Shown here piece after piece: positions 8,682 through 17,038 of a stretch of 64,000 nucleotides of DNA. Position numbers and translations under genes: made by a program. Source of the stretch: Myxococcales bacterium (GTDB lineage Bacteria; Myxococcota_A; Polyangia; Polyangiales; JADJMO01). The notes below the pieces were generated by a model. That model made no database searches. It had not been told where the DNA came from and saw only the letters and a list, made by a program, of their open reading frames with translations. Where the stretch lies: positions 293,372 through 357,371 of the forward strand of contig JADJMO010000013.1 in the NCBI GenBank assembly GCA_016709545.1, in the 5' to 3' direction. The stretch's first letter is position 1. Every line of letters begins with the position of its first letter.

Positions 8682-9299
8682 ATGCCACGACCAGGGCTCG
8701 GCTGGCTGCTCGTCGTTGCACTCGGCGCTTGCCATCGGCCCCCCGCGGCCGACGACGCGTTGCTCCGGCAGTATCCGCTGCGCCTCCACACGCGGTGGAC
8801 CGAGCGCACGGTGGCTCCCGACGGCACGGTGCACGACGAGCCGATGGAAGAGCACTGGAAGCGACTCCCGGGCCTCGTGCCCGCCTGGGTCGTGACCACC
8901 ACGACCCGGCCCGGCAGCCCGGCCGCGAAGACGCGCTTCGCTCGCTACGAGCTGCGCGGCGCCGGGCTCGTCTGCACTGGCGCCTCGTCGTTCGAGGAGC
9001 CGCGGGCGGTCACGCCGCCCAAGCTCGTGCTGCCGTGGGACCCGCGCCCCGACACGGAGTGGGCGGCCGAGCACGTCGTCGCCGGTCGGACCCAGCGCCG
9101 GAGCTGCGTGCTCCGCGCCCACGACGCCTGCCCGGCGGGCTGGACGCTCCGCTGCACGGTGGAGGACGAGACCGGCAAGACCGTGGTCGAGAGTCGCTAC
9201 TGCGGCGGCGTCGGCATCGTCGGCTACGAGGCCACCACCCTGCGCGGCGCGCTCACCTGGGCGGTCCGCAGCGTGGATCTGCGCGACGTCGACGGCTGA
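8682..9299 (+). CDS. Lipoprotein of unknown function
   Basis: The product has 205 residues with signal and lipobox LLVVALGAC. The mature part is beta-rich with four cysteines (LVCTGA, RSCVLR, AHDACPAG, LRCTVE). A start only 9 bp from the divergent tadA start means the two promoters must overlap the opposing coding sequences or be leaderless. The stop lies directly against the stop of bcp on the other strand, with no spacer. No family was recognised. Confidence 0.75.
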   Translation: MPRPGLGWLLVVALGACHRPPAADDALLRQYPLRLHTRWTERTVAPDGTVHDEPMEEHWKRLPGLVPAWVVTTTTRPGSPAAKTRFARYELRGAGLVCTGASSFEEPRAVTPPKLVLPWDPRPDTEWAAEHVVAGRTQRRSCVLRAHDACPAGWTLRCTVEDETGKTVVESRYCGGVGIVGYEATTLRGALTWAVRSVDLRDVDG

Positions 9300-9755
9300 T
9301 CAGATCGCCGCCAGCACCGCGTCGATGTGCCCCGCCACCTTCACCTTCGGGTAGATCTTGGCGATCTTGCCCTCGGGGTCGATGACGAAGGTGGTGCGGA
9401 CGATGCCCAGCACCTTCTTGCCGTACATGTTCTTCTCCTGGAACACGCCGTAGAGGTTCGCGATCTGCTTCTCTGGATCGGCGACCAGCGGGAACGGCAG
9501 CGCGTGCTTCTGCTTGAACCCCTGGTGGGTACGCACCGAGTCCGGAGAGACCCCCAGCACCACCACCTTCTTCTTCTTGAACGAGGCGTGGCGGTCGCGG
9601 AAGTCGCACGCCTCGGTGGTGCACCCCGGTGTGTTGTCCTTCGGGTAGAAGTAGAGGACCACCGTCTGGCCGCGCAGCGCCGACAGCTTGACCGGGCCTT
9701 CGTCGGTCTCGGCCGTGAAATCCGGCGCCAGCGCGCCCACCTCGAGGTTTCCCAT
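9300..9755 (-). CDS. bcp: Thiol peroxidase of the Bcp/PrxQ family
   Basis: The 151-residue peroxiredoxin reduces H2O2 and organic peroxides using thioredoxin. The peroxidatic and resolving cysteines are five apart in NTPGCTTEACDFRD (Cys at about 45 and 50), the Bcp arrangement. The N-terminal VGALAPDF and C-terminal RTTFVIDPEGKI are also typical. It converges on the lipoprotein gene with abutting stop codons in a CTGATCAG palindrome. Confidence 0.93.
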   Translation of the reverse strand: MGNLEVGALAPDFTAETDEGPVKLSALRGQTVVLYFYPKDNTPGCTTEACDFRDRHASFKKKKVVVLGVSPDSVRTHQGFKQKHALPFPLVADPEKQIANLYGVFQEKNMYGKKVLGIVRTTFVIDPEGKIAKIYPKVKVAGHIDAVLAAI

Positions 9756-9772
9756 CGCGCGAAGATAGCCAA

Positions 9773-10228
9773 TCAGTCGCGGAAGACGAAGGGCACTTCG
9801 AGCGTGGTCGGCTGCTTGAAGTCGAGGCTGCTGAGCTTGCCCACCACGTCGACGACACAGTCGGTCAGCGGCTTGGACGAGGTGCTCTTGACGACCTCGG
9901 TCTTGACGACCTTGCCGTTGGCCGCGACGCCGACCTTGAGCGTCACGGTGCCGCCGGCCTTCGGGTCCTTCTTGAGCTCGTCACCGAAGCACTTGAGCGC
10001 GTCCTTGCGCGCGGCGTCGGCGACGATCTTCGAGGGGTCCGGCGCGGTGGGGGCGGCCGACGCGACGGTCGAGGCGGAGGCGCTCGACGGCGTCGACGCG
10101 GAGGGGACCACGGCAGGCGGGGTCGCGGCCTTGTCGCTGGTCGCCTGGGTGTTGTTGCGCTTGCACGCCGTGAGACCAGGGAGGAGGCACAGCGTGACGG
10201 CGAGGAGCCTGGCGTGGGAGTGGGTCAT
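9773..10228 (-). CDS. Lipoprotein with AgmX/TonB-like C-terminal domain
   Basis: The product has 151 residues: signal with LTAC lipobox, an Ala/Ser/Pro linker (about 25-65), and a domain of about 80 residues with two Cys (ALKCFGDEL and LTDCVVDVV). The pattern VTLKVGVAANGKVVKTEVV followed by a short terminal strand is the AgmX/TonB-type fold seen in many myxobacterial envelope proteins. It is the likely downstream partner of bcp, 17 bp away. The family assignment is by pattern only. Confidence 0.7.
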   Translation of the reverse strand: MTHSHARLLAVTLCLLPGLTACKRNNTQATSDKAATPPAVVPSASTPSSASASTVASAAPTAPDPSKIVADAARKDALKCFGDELKKDPKAGGTVTLKVGVAANGKVVKTEVVKSTSSKPLTDCVVDVVGKLSSLDFKQPTTLEVPFVFRD

Positions 10229-10256
10229 GCGAACGCGCCGGAGTTACCACGTCGCG

Positions 10257-11012
10257 TCATCGTCGACCACGGGCCTCGGCCTCGAGCGATGCCATCTCCT
10301 CCGCGAGTTTCCCCTCGATGGCGGTCGCGAACGCCGCGTCGACCGCCGTGGACGCGAGGGGCCAGAGCCGCTCGAACGCCTCGCGCACCACGGGCCAGCG
10401 CGCGGCGGGGTATCCCGCGGCGGCGAACGGCTTCCACACGTGTCTTCGGAACAGCTTCGCGAACCCCGCCGCGGTCTCGCGCATGCGCTCCTCCAGACTG
10501 CGCAGCTCGTCGAGCGCGACCAGCAACGGCACCCCCGTCGACGCGAGCGCGCGGCCCACCTCGAGGAGCCGCGGGCGCAGCACGCGCAGGCCCCCTTCGC
10601 AGGGCTCGACCACGCGCATGGCGGCGGCGGCGATCAGCACGCGCGCGTCGTCGAGGGCCCCCTTCGGGAACAGCGCGCGCGCCTGGTCGAGGGTGAGCAC
10701 CTCCACAGCCTCCTTCGGGCTCGAGAGCGAGCGCGCGAGGCCGAGCAGGTCGGCGACCGTGCGCTGCTCGGAGGAAGCCTCGAGGAGCTCGCGCATCGAC
10801 TCGAGCGAGAAGCCGCGGGTCTTGAGGTCGTCGATGAGACGGAGGCGATCGAGGTGGCCCGCGCCGGAGTAGCCCTTGCGACCGACGAGGCGTGGCGGCG
10901 CGAGGAGGCCGCGGCTCTGGTAGGCGCGCACGTTGCGGGTCGTCGTGCGCGCCCGCCGCGCCACCTCGTCGATCGTCATGTCCTCGTTCACCGAGGCCTT
11001 CCGCCGCGCCAT
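10257..11012 (-). CDS. MerR-family transcriptional regulator
   Basis: The product has 251 residues. The N-terminal winged helix-turn-helix reads MTIDEVARRARTTTRNVRAY with GLLAPPRLVGRKGYSG as the wing, followed by a dimerisation helix and a C-terminal region of about 160 residues rich in Arg and Glu. No metal-binding cysteine cluster is seen, so it is not a metal-sensing MerR. It lies 15 bp downstream of the ferritin-like hydrolase gene on the same strand and probably shares its transcript. Confidence 0.88.
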   Translation of the reverse strand: MARRKASVNEDMTIDEVARRARTTTRNVRAYQSRGLLAPPRLVGRKGYSGAGHLDRLRLIDDLKTRGFSLESMRELLEASSEQRTVADLLGLARSLSSPKEAVEVLTLDQARALFPKGALDDARVLIAAAAMRVVEPCEGGLRVLRPRLLEVGRALASTGVPLLVALDELRSLEERMRETAAGFAKLFRRHVWKPFAAAGYPAARWPVVREAFERLWPLASTAVDAAFATAIEGKLAEEMASLEAEARGRR

Positions 11013-11027
11013 CGGCGACGGACGATA

Positions 11028-11867
11028 TCAGGCCGCGGGCCGCAGCGCCTCGCGATGCTGGGCGAGCAGCGCCTCGTGGTCGCGCTGATCGGGGTGGAAG
11101 CCCGGGGTGAGGTAACGGCGCACGGCGCGGACGAGGCCGACCCTGCGCAGGTCGAACGGGAGCCGTCCGCTCGTCTCGGCGGTGCGCCCCATCGCGAGGT
11201 CCTGGAGCAGCAGGTCGACGAAGGCGACCGAGAAGAAGCCGCCGAGCAGGGCGCACGCGACGGCCATCCCGGCGACCCGCAGGGCGAAGCGGTCGTCGAC
11301 CGCGCGGAGCACGTCGAACGCCACGCTCTTGTGCTCGATCTCCTCGATCGCGTGCCAGGTGATGAGGGCGCGCACGCTCGGGTGCATGGCCTCGACGAGC
11401 CCCTCGCGCAGCGCGAGCTCGGCGAGGTGGGCGGTGAAGTGCTCGAGGGCCACGGTCACCGAGAGCCGGAGCGCCGGCGAGGTGCGCGGCTCGACGAAGG
11501 CGAACCCCACGCGCTCGAAGAACCGGAGGAAGCGCTGGATCTCGAACCCTTGCCGCTCGAGGGTCGTGAAGAACCGCTCGTGCTCGAGCCCGTGCCGCAC
11601 CTCCTGGCCCATGAAGCCCCGGATCTGGGCGCGCAGCTCCGGGTCGTCGACGAGGGCCGCGTGGTGCCGCACGGCCCGCACGAAGAAGCGCTCCCCCGCG
11701 GGGAAGAGCAGGTTGAGCGCGTCGACGGCGACGCTCGCGACCCGGTTGCCTCCGAACCAGTGCCGCGGCGTGCCCTCGAACTCGAAGGTGATCCGGCGCG
11801 GCTCGACGTGGCGATGGGGGACCGCGACGACGTGGGGCCGGCTATTCGACATCATTTGATGATACAT
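11028..11867 (-). CDS. Predicted metal-dependent hydrolase (COG3687/PF10118 type)
   Basis: The product has 279 residues. The histidine/glutamate pattern of this helical family is clear: MGQEVRHGLEHERFF, VALEHFTAHLAE and WHAIEEIEHKSVAFDVL. These form a ferritin-like dimetal site; the substrate of the family is unknown. A hydrophobic stretch near residues 200-225 may associate with membrane. Three in-frame ATGs lie at 11867, 11855 and 11852. A palindrome (11851-11863) covers this start area and could be an operator for the co-transcribed MerR regulator. Confidence 0.8.
   Translation of the reverse strand: MYHQMMSNSRPHVVAVPHRHVEPRRITFEFEGTPRHWFGGNRVASVAVDALNLLFPAGERFFVRAVRHHAALVDDPELRAQIRGFMGQEVRHGLEHERFFTTLERQGFEIQRFLRFFERVGFAFVEPRTSPALRLSVTVALEHFTAHLAELALREGLVEAMHPSVRALITWHAIEEIEHKSVAFDVLRAVDDRFALRVAGMAVACALLGGFFSVAFVDLLLQDLAMGRTAETSGRLPFDLRRVGLVRAVRRYLTPGFHPDQRDHEALLAQHREALRPAA
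11851..11863. promoter_or_regulatory. Candidate operator palindrome
   Basis: ATCAT-TTG-ATGAT is a perfect 5-bp inverted repeat in an AT-rich patch at the start codons of the hydrolase gene, facing the divergent outer-membrane protein gene. The co-transcribed MerR protein is a plausible ligand. This is inference; MerR sites are usually longer. Confidence 0.25.
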
Positions 11868-12004
11868 GAAACGAGGGCTGGTTCCAGCCCGGCCTGTGCG
11901 GCGCGGGCACGGGTGTGGACCGAGCCGTCAGGGGTCCAGCAGCACAGACCCTTGGTTCTGCGGGAGATTCGTGCTGGCACGCCGGTTGAAGCTACGAAGG
12001 CCAC

Positions 12005-12619
12005 ATGTCGTGGCCCCGCTCGTTCGCTTCTGCCTGCGTCGCTGTCTCCCTCGCCACCCTCGCCACGAGCGGGCGCGCGGAAGAGGTGATCGACGAGCCG
12101 AGCAACAAGGCCAGGATCCCCGTCGTCGCCAGCGTCGGCGCCTACGCCGGCGGCCTCGCGGGCACGAAGGCCGGGACCGTCCTCGGAATCGACGCCATCG
12201 TCGCGTTCGATTCGCTCCGCCTCGGTGGCGCGCTGGAGACCTCCTCGTTCGATCTCCACGGCGGGTACCTGCTGGGCGCGGCCGGCGTGTTCGGCGTCGG
12301 CCTGACCTCGAGCGACCGGGCGATCGACGGCATGGTCGGCCTCGAGGGCGGGGTGCACGCCTACCGCGGCGTCGGCAACGGGAGCGAGAGCCACCCGAAC
12401 GGCGAGGCCACGCTGCTCTTCGGCGGCGCGCGCGCGAGCCTCGAGGTGCGCTTCGGCGACCGTCGTCGATTCGGGCTCGGCGTCCTCGGCTTCGCGCGCT
12501 CGGACTTCGGCCAGCGCGAGGCCTACGCCGCCGCCACGGCGACCGAACCGCGACGCGTGGTGGGCTCGGTCGGTGAGCAGTCGCTCGGCGCGGCGCTGCG
12601 CTTCGGCGTCACGTTCTAG
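12005..12619 (+). CDS. Outer-membrane beta-barrel protein
   Basis: The product has 204 residues with a signal peptide (cleavage near GRAEE, about 25). The mature chain shows repeated short amphipathic strands rich in Gly and Tyr/Phe (GVFGVGL, GLEGGVHAYRG, ATLLFGGARASLEVRF) and ends LRFGVTF with a C-terminal Phe. That is the usual form of a small eight-stranded barrel. No closer family was identified. It is divergent from the hydrolase gene and converges with the large lipoprotein gene at 12624. Confidence 0.72.
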   Translation: MSWPRSFASACVAVSLATLATSGRAEEVIDEPSNKARIPVVASVGAYAGGLAGTKAGTVLGIDAIVAFDSLRLGGALETSSFDLHGGYLLGAAGVFGVGLTSSDRAIDGMVGLEGGVHAYRGVGNGSESHPNGEATLLFGGARASLEVRFGDRRRFGLGVLGFARSDFGQREAYAAATATEPRRVVGSVGEQSLGAALRFGVTF

Positions 12620-12623
12620 CGCT

Positions 12624-14465
12624 CTAGGGCGCTGGCAGCGGCGTCACGAGCAGCGGCGAGGGCGCGCCGACCTTGCCGAACGCCGGGTCCCGCTGCACGC
12701 GGAGGAGGCAGAGGAACGCCATCATCGCGTGCTGGGCGAGGTCGATGCGCACCACGTGGCTCCAGGGATCGCCGCGGATGCCGCCGAGCGCCTTCTTCGG
12801 GTTCGGGAACGAGAACGAGCCCTCGGCGTCGTGCTGCTCGGCGGCGATGAGCGTCGCGGCGCGCCGGGCGTGGACCATCATCACCGCGTCGTCCACGCCG
12901 GCGAACCGCGCGAGCGCGATCTCGGTGGTGAGCGCCTCGAGCGCGGTGCTGAGCCCCGAGGCGCCCGGCATCATCGTGAAGCTCGCGCTGCCCGCGAGGT
13001 CCTCCTCGTCGTCGTCCTGATCGCCCATGATGCCGGTGGCGATGAACGCGGCGCGGCTCGACCACCGCGCGTCTTTCGTCGTCCGGTGCAGCTCGGCGAG
13101 CGTGAGCGCGTACCAGTAGTCCCGCCACGCGTCGGACTTCGGCGTGTACGGCGTCGCGAGGCGGTAGGCCGCGGCTCGTTCCACTGCCTCGAGCCACTCC
13201 TTGCGCGGATCGAGCGCGTAGAGCCGCATGAGGCCGAGCATGGCCTCGCCCGGGTAGTAGAGGACCTCGTGCAGCTCGAGCTTCGGCCCGGTGGGCGCCT
13301 GGTACGGCAAGAAGTGCCCGTCCGGGCCGAGCTGCTTGACCAGGAACCGGCCCATCGCCTGCAGGCGCGGCAGGTACTTCGAGTCGCGCGTGACCGCCGC
13401 GTGCTTCGCGAACGCGACCAGCGCGAGGCCGGTGCCGCCGATGGCGCCGTAGGCGTTGTCCTCGTCGGCGAGCAGGAGCCGGTCCTGGTCGGCGGTGAGG
13501 TGTCGGTCGAGCCAGTCGAGCGCGCGCAGGCCGGCGGCGAGCACGGCGGGGTTCTTCAGCTCCTCGTACCCTTCGAACAGCGAGTGGGTCGCGCCCGCGT
13601 GACGGATGACGCTGTAGTCGTCGTCGACCTCGCGATCGTGGACCGGATCGTAGAGGTAGGCGTAGCGACCGTGCTCGTCGACGAGGCCCGCGAGGTGGTC
13701 GGCCGCGAGGCCGATGCGCCGGCGCAGCTCCTCGCTCGACAGCTCGGCGGGGCGCGCGAACCGGCCGCGCGCGAGCTTGCGCAGGGGACCGAGCGGACTC
13801 GCCTCGACCACCGAGAGCGTGCGGAAGCGGGTGCGCTTGCACGCCGTGCCTGCGTCGACGGTCGGACACGGCGCGCCGAGCCGTAGGGCGAGCTCCTTCT
13901 GGATCCGCTTGTCGTCGAGGATGGGCTTCTCGTCGCCGACGAGGAGGCCGAGGGAAAGGAGCTCGGTCGGCGTGACCCACCCGACGTGCTGCGGGTCCCG
14001 CGCGACGAGGAAGCCCTCGGCCCCGAGCTCCTCGGGCGGCACCGGAGAGCCCGGGTCGGCCGTGCGCCCGATCGCGATCTCGAGCGTCACCCGCACGTCA
14101 CGGAGATCCCAGCCGGCGAGCCGGGGCCGCGCGTCGTCCGCCGCGGCCGCGAGCGAGGCGCCGAGGGTCGGCCCGAGGCCGGTGGCGAACGCGCGGCGCG
14201 CACCGACGTAGAACCCCACGAACACCCGGCGTCCGGGGCTCGCCGTGGCCCTCGCCGGTGGAGAGGCGAGCCCGTCCGCGAGCCGCGCGCGCACGAACCG
14301 GACGTCGTCACCGAGCTCCGGGAGCGTGGGCTCCTTGCCGCCGAGCGTGCCGTAGACGTCGTCGTGGACGAGCGAGACCGCGCGATGGCGACGGCAAGCC
14401 GGCGCGATCACCACGAGCGCGGCGAGCGCGAACGCGTGCACGGTCGCGAGAGAGGGACGGCCCAT
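12624..14465 (-). CDS. Large lipoprotein with six-hairpin-like (alpha/alpha toroid) domain
   Basis: The product has 613 residues. The signal sequence ends in APAC, a probable lipobox. Residues 40-210 form a mixed domain; residues about 240-600 are repeated helical pairs with conserved aromatic and Asp/Glu patches (HAGATHSLFEGYEEL, LYYPGEAMLGLMRLYALDP, DYWYALTLAEL, DPWSHVVRIDLAQHAM), as in glycoside hydrolase or epimerase toroids. This suggests action on a surface or cell-wall polysaccharide, but no catalytic pair is assigned. It converges closely on the barrel gene. Confidence 0.7.
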   Translation of the reverse strand: MGRPSLATVHAFALAALVVIAPACRRHRAVSLVHDDVYGTLGGKEPTLPELGDDVRFVRARLADGLASPPARATASPGRRVFVGFYVGARRAFATGLGPTLGASLAAAADDARPRLAGWDLRDVRVTLEIAIGRTADPGSPVPPEELGAEGFLVARDPQHVGWVTPTELLSLGLLVGDEKPILDDKRIQKELALRLGAPCPTVDAGTACKRTRFRTLSVVEASPLGPLRKLARGRFARPAELSSEELRRRIGLAADHLAGLVDEHGRYAYLYDPVHDREVDDDYSVIRHAGATHSLFEGYEELKNPAVLAAGLRALDWLDRHLTADQDRLLLADEDNAYGAIGGTGLALVAFAKHAAVTRDSKYLPRLQAMGRFLVKQLGPDGHFLPYQAPTGPKLELHEVLYYPGEAMLGLMRLYALDPRKEWLEAVERAAAYRLATPYTPKSDAWRDYWYALTLAELHRTTKDARWSSRAAFIATGIMGDQDDDEEDLAGSASFTMMPGASGLSTALEALTTEIALARFAGVDDAVMMVHARRAATLIAAEQHDAEGSFSFPNPKKALGGIRGDPWSHVVRIDLAQHAMMAFLCLLRVQRDPAFGKVGAPSPLLVTPLPAP

Positions 14466-14614
14466 GGGGAGCGCATCCTAGGGGCATGTTGGTTCCCACG
14501 CACCTACACTGGAAATGCGCTCCACCGCACAACGGCAGCGAAATTGTCACGCGCTGGACGCTCTGTCGAAGAAACCGTGAGCCGTTCGCGAGAAGATCCC
14601 CACACTGCCGCTCC

Positions 14615-14788
14615 GTGGAAACCGCGCTCCCCCCCAAGACCCTGCCCGAGCTCCCCCCGCTCGACTTCGAGTCGGACGAGCCCACCCAGCAACTGAGCCA
14701 GGAGACGATCCTCGCGCAGGCCCTCGAGGCGCTGTTCGACGAGCCGTTCGACTTCGCAACCACGCGCAGCGATCCGCCGCGTTGCTGA
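14615..14788 (+). CDS. Possible small acidic protein
   Basis: An open frame of 57 codons starts at GTG 14615, ends 24 bp before the alpha/beta hydrolase gene and runs in the same direction. The peptide is acidic and helix-prone (TQQLSQETILAQALEALFDE) with a Pro-rich start. It could be a real leader or small regulator. Support is only its position and composition; there is no convincing ribosome-binding site. Confidence 0.3.
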   Translation: METALPPKTLPELPPLDFESDEPTQQLSQETILAQALEALFDEPFDFATTRSDPPRC

Positions 14789-14812
14789 GCTCTGGCGCGC
14801 TACGCTGAGCGC

Positions 14813-15418
14813 ATGCCCCTCCCCGTCGTGATCGTGAGCGGCCTCGGCGCGCCGCGCCTCTCCGCGGTGGCCTACGGCCTCGCGCTCCGTGCCCACGGGT
14901 TCGACACCTACGCGGCCCCCCAGCGCCTGCTCGGCTACGGCGACGTGCGCGTCGCGGCGCGACTGGTCGCCGAAGAAGTGGAGCGGGTGCGAGACAAGAC
15001 CCGGTCGGACAAGGTCCACCTGGTCGGCATGAGCCTCGGCGGGCTCATCGGCCTCTACTTCGTGCGCTGCCTCGAGGGTGGCGCGAACGTGGCGCGGTTC
15101 GTCTCGGTGGGTGGTCCCCTGAACGGCAGCGCCCTCGCCCGCCTGGGTGCGCTCGTGCCCGCGAAGGACCACGCGGTGGCGCAGACGGTGCCCGACAACG
15201 ATTTGCTGCGCGAGGTGCACGAGAGGGAGAACCCGGAGGGCGTGCGGCTGTTCTCGATCGGCACGCGCGGCGACTTCATGACGCCCCGCTCCTCGTGGGA
15301 CGCGCGCGGCATCGAGCCGGTCGAGTCTCCGTACGGCGTGTTCCCGGTCGGGCACTGGATGCTGTTCACGCACCCGGGCAACCACGCCCTCGTCGCCCGC
15401 TGCCTCACCGACCCGTGA
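14813..15418 (+). CDS. Alpha/beta hydrolase (lipase/esterase-like)
   Basis: The product has 201 residues. It opens with the strand PVVIVSGLG; the nucleophile elbow is GMSLGG (Ser near residue 70) after HLVGMSLGGLIGLYFVR. Candidate acid and base are Asp in GTRGDFMTP and His in VGHWMLFTHP. There is no signal peptide, so it is probably cytoplasmic or membrane-associated. The substrate is unknown. Its stop codon is formed by the first bases of the intergenic repeat array at 15414. Confidence 0.82.
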   Translation: MPLPVVIVSGLGAPRLSAVAYGLALRAHGFDTYAAPQRLLGYGDVRVAARLVAEEVERVRDKTRSDKVHLVGMSLGGLIGLYFVRCLEGGANVARFVSVGGPLNGSALARLGALVPAKDHAVAQTVPDNDLLREVHERENPEGVRLFSIGTRGDFMTPRSSWDARGIEPVESPYGVFPVGHWMLFTHPGNHALVARCLTDP

Positions 15419-15619
15419 GCCCGGAAGTGACGGCACGAAGGGGCGTAGCGCCGTAGCGGCGGCACGTAGGGCGAACAAAGCAGATCCCGTGAGCCACGGC
15501 AAGGGGGCGCCGTAGCGGCGGCACGTAGGGCGAACAAAGCAGATCCCGTGAGCCCGGAAGTGACGGCGCGAAGGGGCGTAGCGCCGTAGCGGCGGCACGT
15601 AGGGCGAACAAAGCAGATC
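15414..15619. repeat. Three-copy array of the dispersed repeat
   Basis: Copies lie at 15414-15486, 15488-15545 (with an internal deletion of about 15 bp) and 15547-15619. The outer two differ by about one base. Each has the hairpin core CGCCG-TAG-CGGCG and the ending GGGCGAACAAAGCAGATC. A fourth copy is at 3701-3771. The array exactly fills the space between two converging genes and supplies bases of both stop codons. Confidence 0.93.
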
Positions 15620-16916
15620 AGGGCGGCAAGAGCGAGCGGCGCAGCTCGCCGAGGATGCGCACCGTCGCCGTGACGAAGCGCCCGTCCTTGGGGACGAAGT
15701 CCCACACGCCGAGCGCGCGGAACAGCGCCAGGTCGCGCTCGTCGGCAGCTTCGGTCAGCGCGACGATCCGCGGCCTCCGCCCGTCGGGGATCGCCGCGAC
15801 GGCCATCGCGAGCTCGATGCCGTTCATGGCGGTCATCTCGAGGTCGACGAGCACGACGTCGACGTGGGTCGCATCGATGCGCTCGAGGGCGGCGACCGCG
15901 TCGAGGAAGCTCTCCACCTCGAGGCCGGGCAGCGCGGCGCGCAGGCTCCGCTCGAGGATGTGCAGCACGTCCTGGTCGTCGTCGACCAGGAACACCCGTG
16001 TCGGTCGCGCGCGGTGACTCGCGTGTTCACCGGCGATGTTCGCGAGCCTCCACACGACCGCCTCGGCCCCGTCGGGCCGGTCTTCGGGGCGCTTCTCCAG
16101 GAGCTCCCGGATCAGGTGCGCGAGCGCGAGCGGGGTCTCGGGCCGCAGCTCGCGCACGTCGGGGATCGCGCCGAGCACGTGCCCGGTGACGACCCTCGAC
16201 GGCGAGCTCGTGCCGTAGGGGGTGCGCCCCGTGAGCAGCTCGAAGCCCACCACGCCGAGCGCGTACAGATCGATGGCCGGTCCCTCCCCCGCCTTCACGG
16301 ACTTGGTGAGCACTTCCGGGGCCATGTACTCGATCGAGCCGACGATGTGCGGGTCGCGTTCCGCGTCGTACTCCGGGACGAACAACCCGAAATCGACGAG
16401 GACGAGGCGCTTGCCACACACCATCACGTTGGCGGGCTTGAGGTCGCGGTGCGCGACCCCGACGCCGTGGGCTGCCGAGAGGGCGTCGGCGATGCGTCGC
16501 AGGGTCGAGAGCACCTCCGCGATCGTGAAGCGGTGCCCACCCGAGAGGGTCTCCTCGATCCGTTGCTCCAGGGAGCGCCCCTTGAGCCGCTCCATCACGA
16601 GGTAGCGGTGGCCGCGGTGGGAGCCGGCCGCGAAGATGGTCGGGATGCCGGGGTGGCGCAGCACGGCGAGCGCCCTCCCCTCGCGCTCGAGCGCATCACT
16701 GCCCAGGAACGCGACCTTGAGCGCGACCCGCCGGGAGAGCACCCGATCTTCCGCCTCGTAGACGGTGCCCATGCCTCCCTGACCCAGCACTGCGACCAGC
16801 TCGTAGACCCCTCCGACGACCTCACCGAGGGCGAAGGGGGCCTCCGTCGACGGAACGTGCGGTGAGACTTCGGGGACGGTGGCGCGCCCCGACGCGTGGT
16901 CGTGGTCTGCCTCCAT
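15618..16916 (-). CDS. Hanks-type Ser/Thr protein kinase fused to a response-regulator receiver domain
   Basis: The start is placed at ATG 16916 (MEADHDHASG), giving 432 residues; an upstream extension is Arg-rich and unlikely. Kinase domain residues 36-290: GQGGMG loop 45-50, catalytic Lys 67, HRDLKPAN 156-163, DFG 175-177, APE 199-201, all intact. Receiver domain 306-425: FLVDDDQD, phospho-acceptor Asp358 in VLVDLEM, Thr in ALTEA and Lys in VPKD. No transmembrane sensor is present. It follows the stressosome operon on the same strand after a gap of about 120 bp and is a plausible output protein. Confidence 0.93.
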   Translation of the reverse strand: MEADHDHASGRATVPEVSPHVPSTEAPFALGEVVGGVYELVAVLGQGGMGTVYEAEDRVLSRRVALKVAFLGSDALEREGRALAVLRHPGIPTIFAAGSHRGHRYLVMERLKGRSLEQRIEETLSGGHRFTIAEVLSTLRRIADALSAAHGVGVAHRDLKPANVMVCGKRLVLVDFGLFVPEYDAERDPHIVGSIEYMAPEVLTKSVKAGEGPAIDLYALGVVGFELLTGRTPYGTSSPSRVVTGHVLGAIPDVRELRPETPLALAHLIRELLEKRPEDRPDGAEAVVWRLANIAGEHASHRARPTRVFLVDDDQDVLHILERSLRAALPGLEVESFLDAVAALERIDATHVDVVLVDLEMTAMNGIELAMAVAAIPDGRRPRIVALTEAADERDLALFRALGVWDFVPKDGRFVTATVRILGELRRSLLPP

Positions 16917-17038
16917 GATGCAGGGAGCAGTGCAACGCTCGGACCAGCCGCTCCGGCGAACGGAACGGGAGCGACCGCGGCCCTCGCCGAGGAGGACGCG
17001 AATCACACGCGCGGCGCCGCACGTGGTGCAGTGGTCGG

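Noticed and set aside
15405..15611. Short protein with repeated FVRPTCRRYG-like peptide
   Set aside because: It is only the translation of the intergenic repeat array; no start signal and the same peptide appears wherever the repeat lies.
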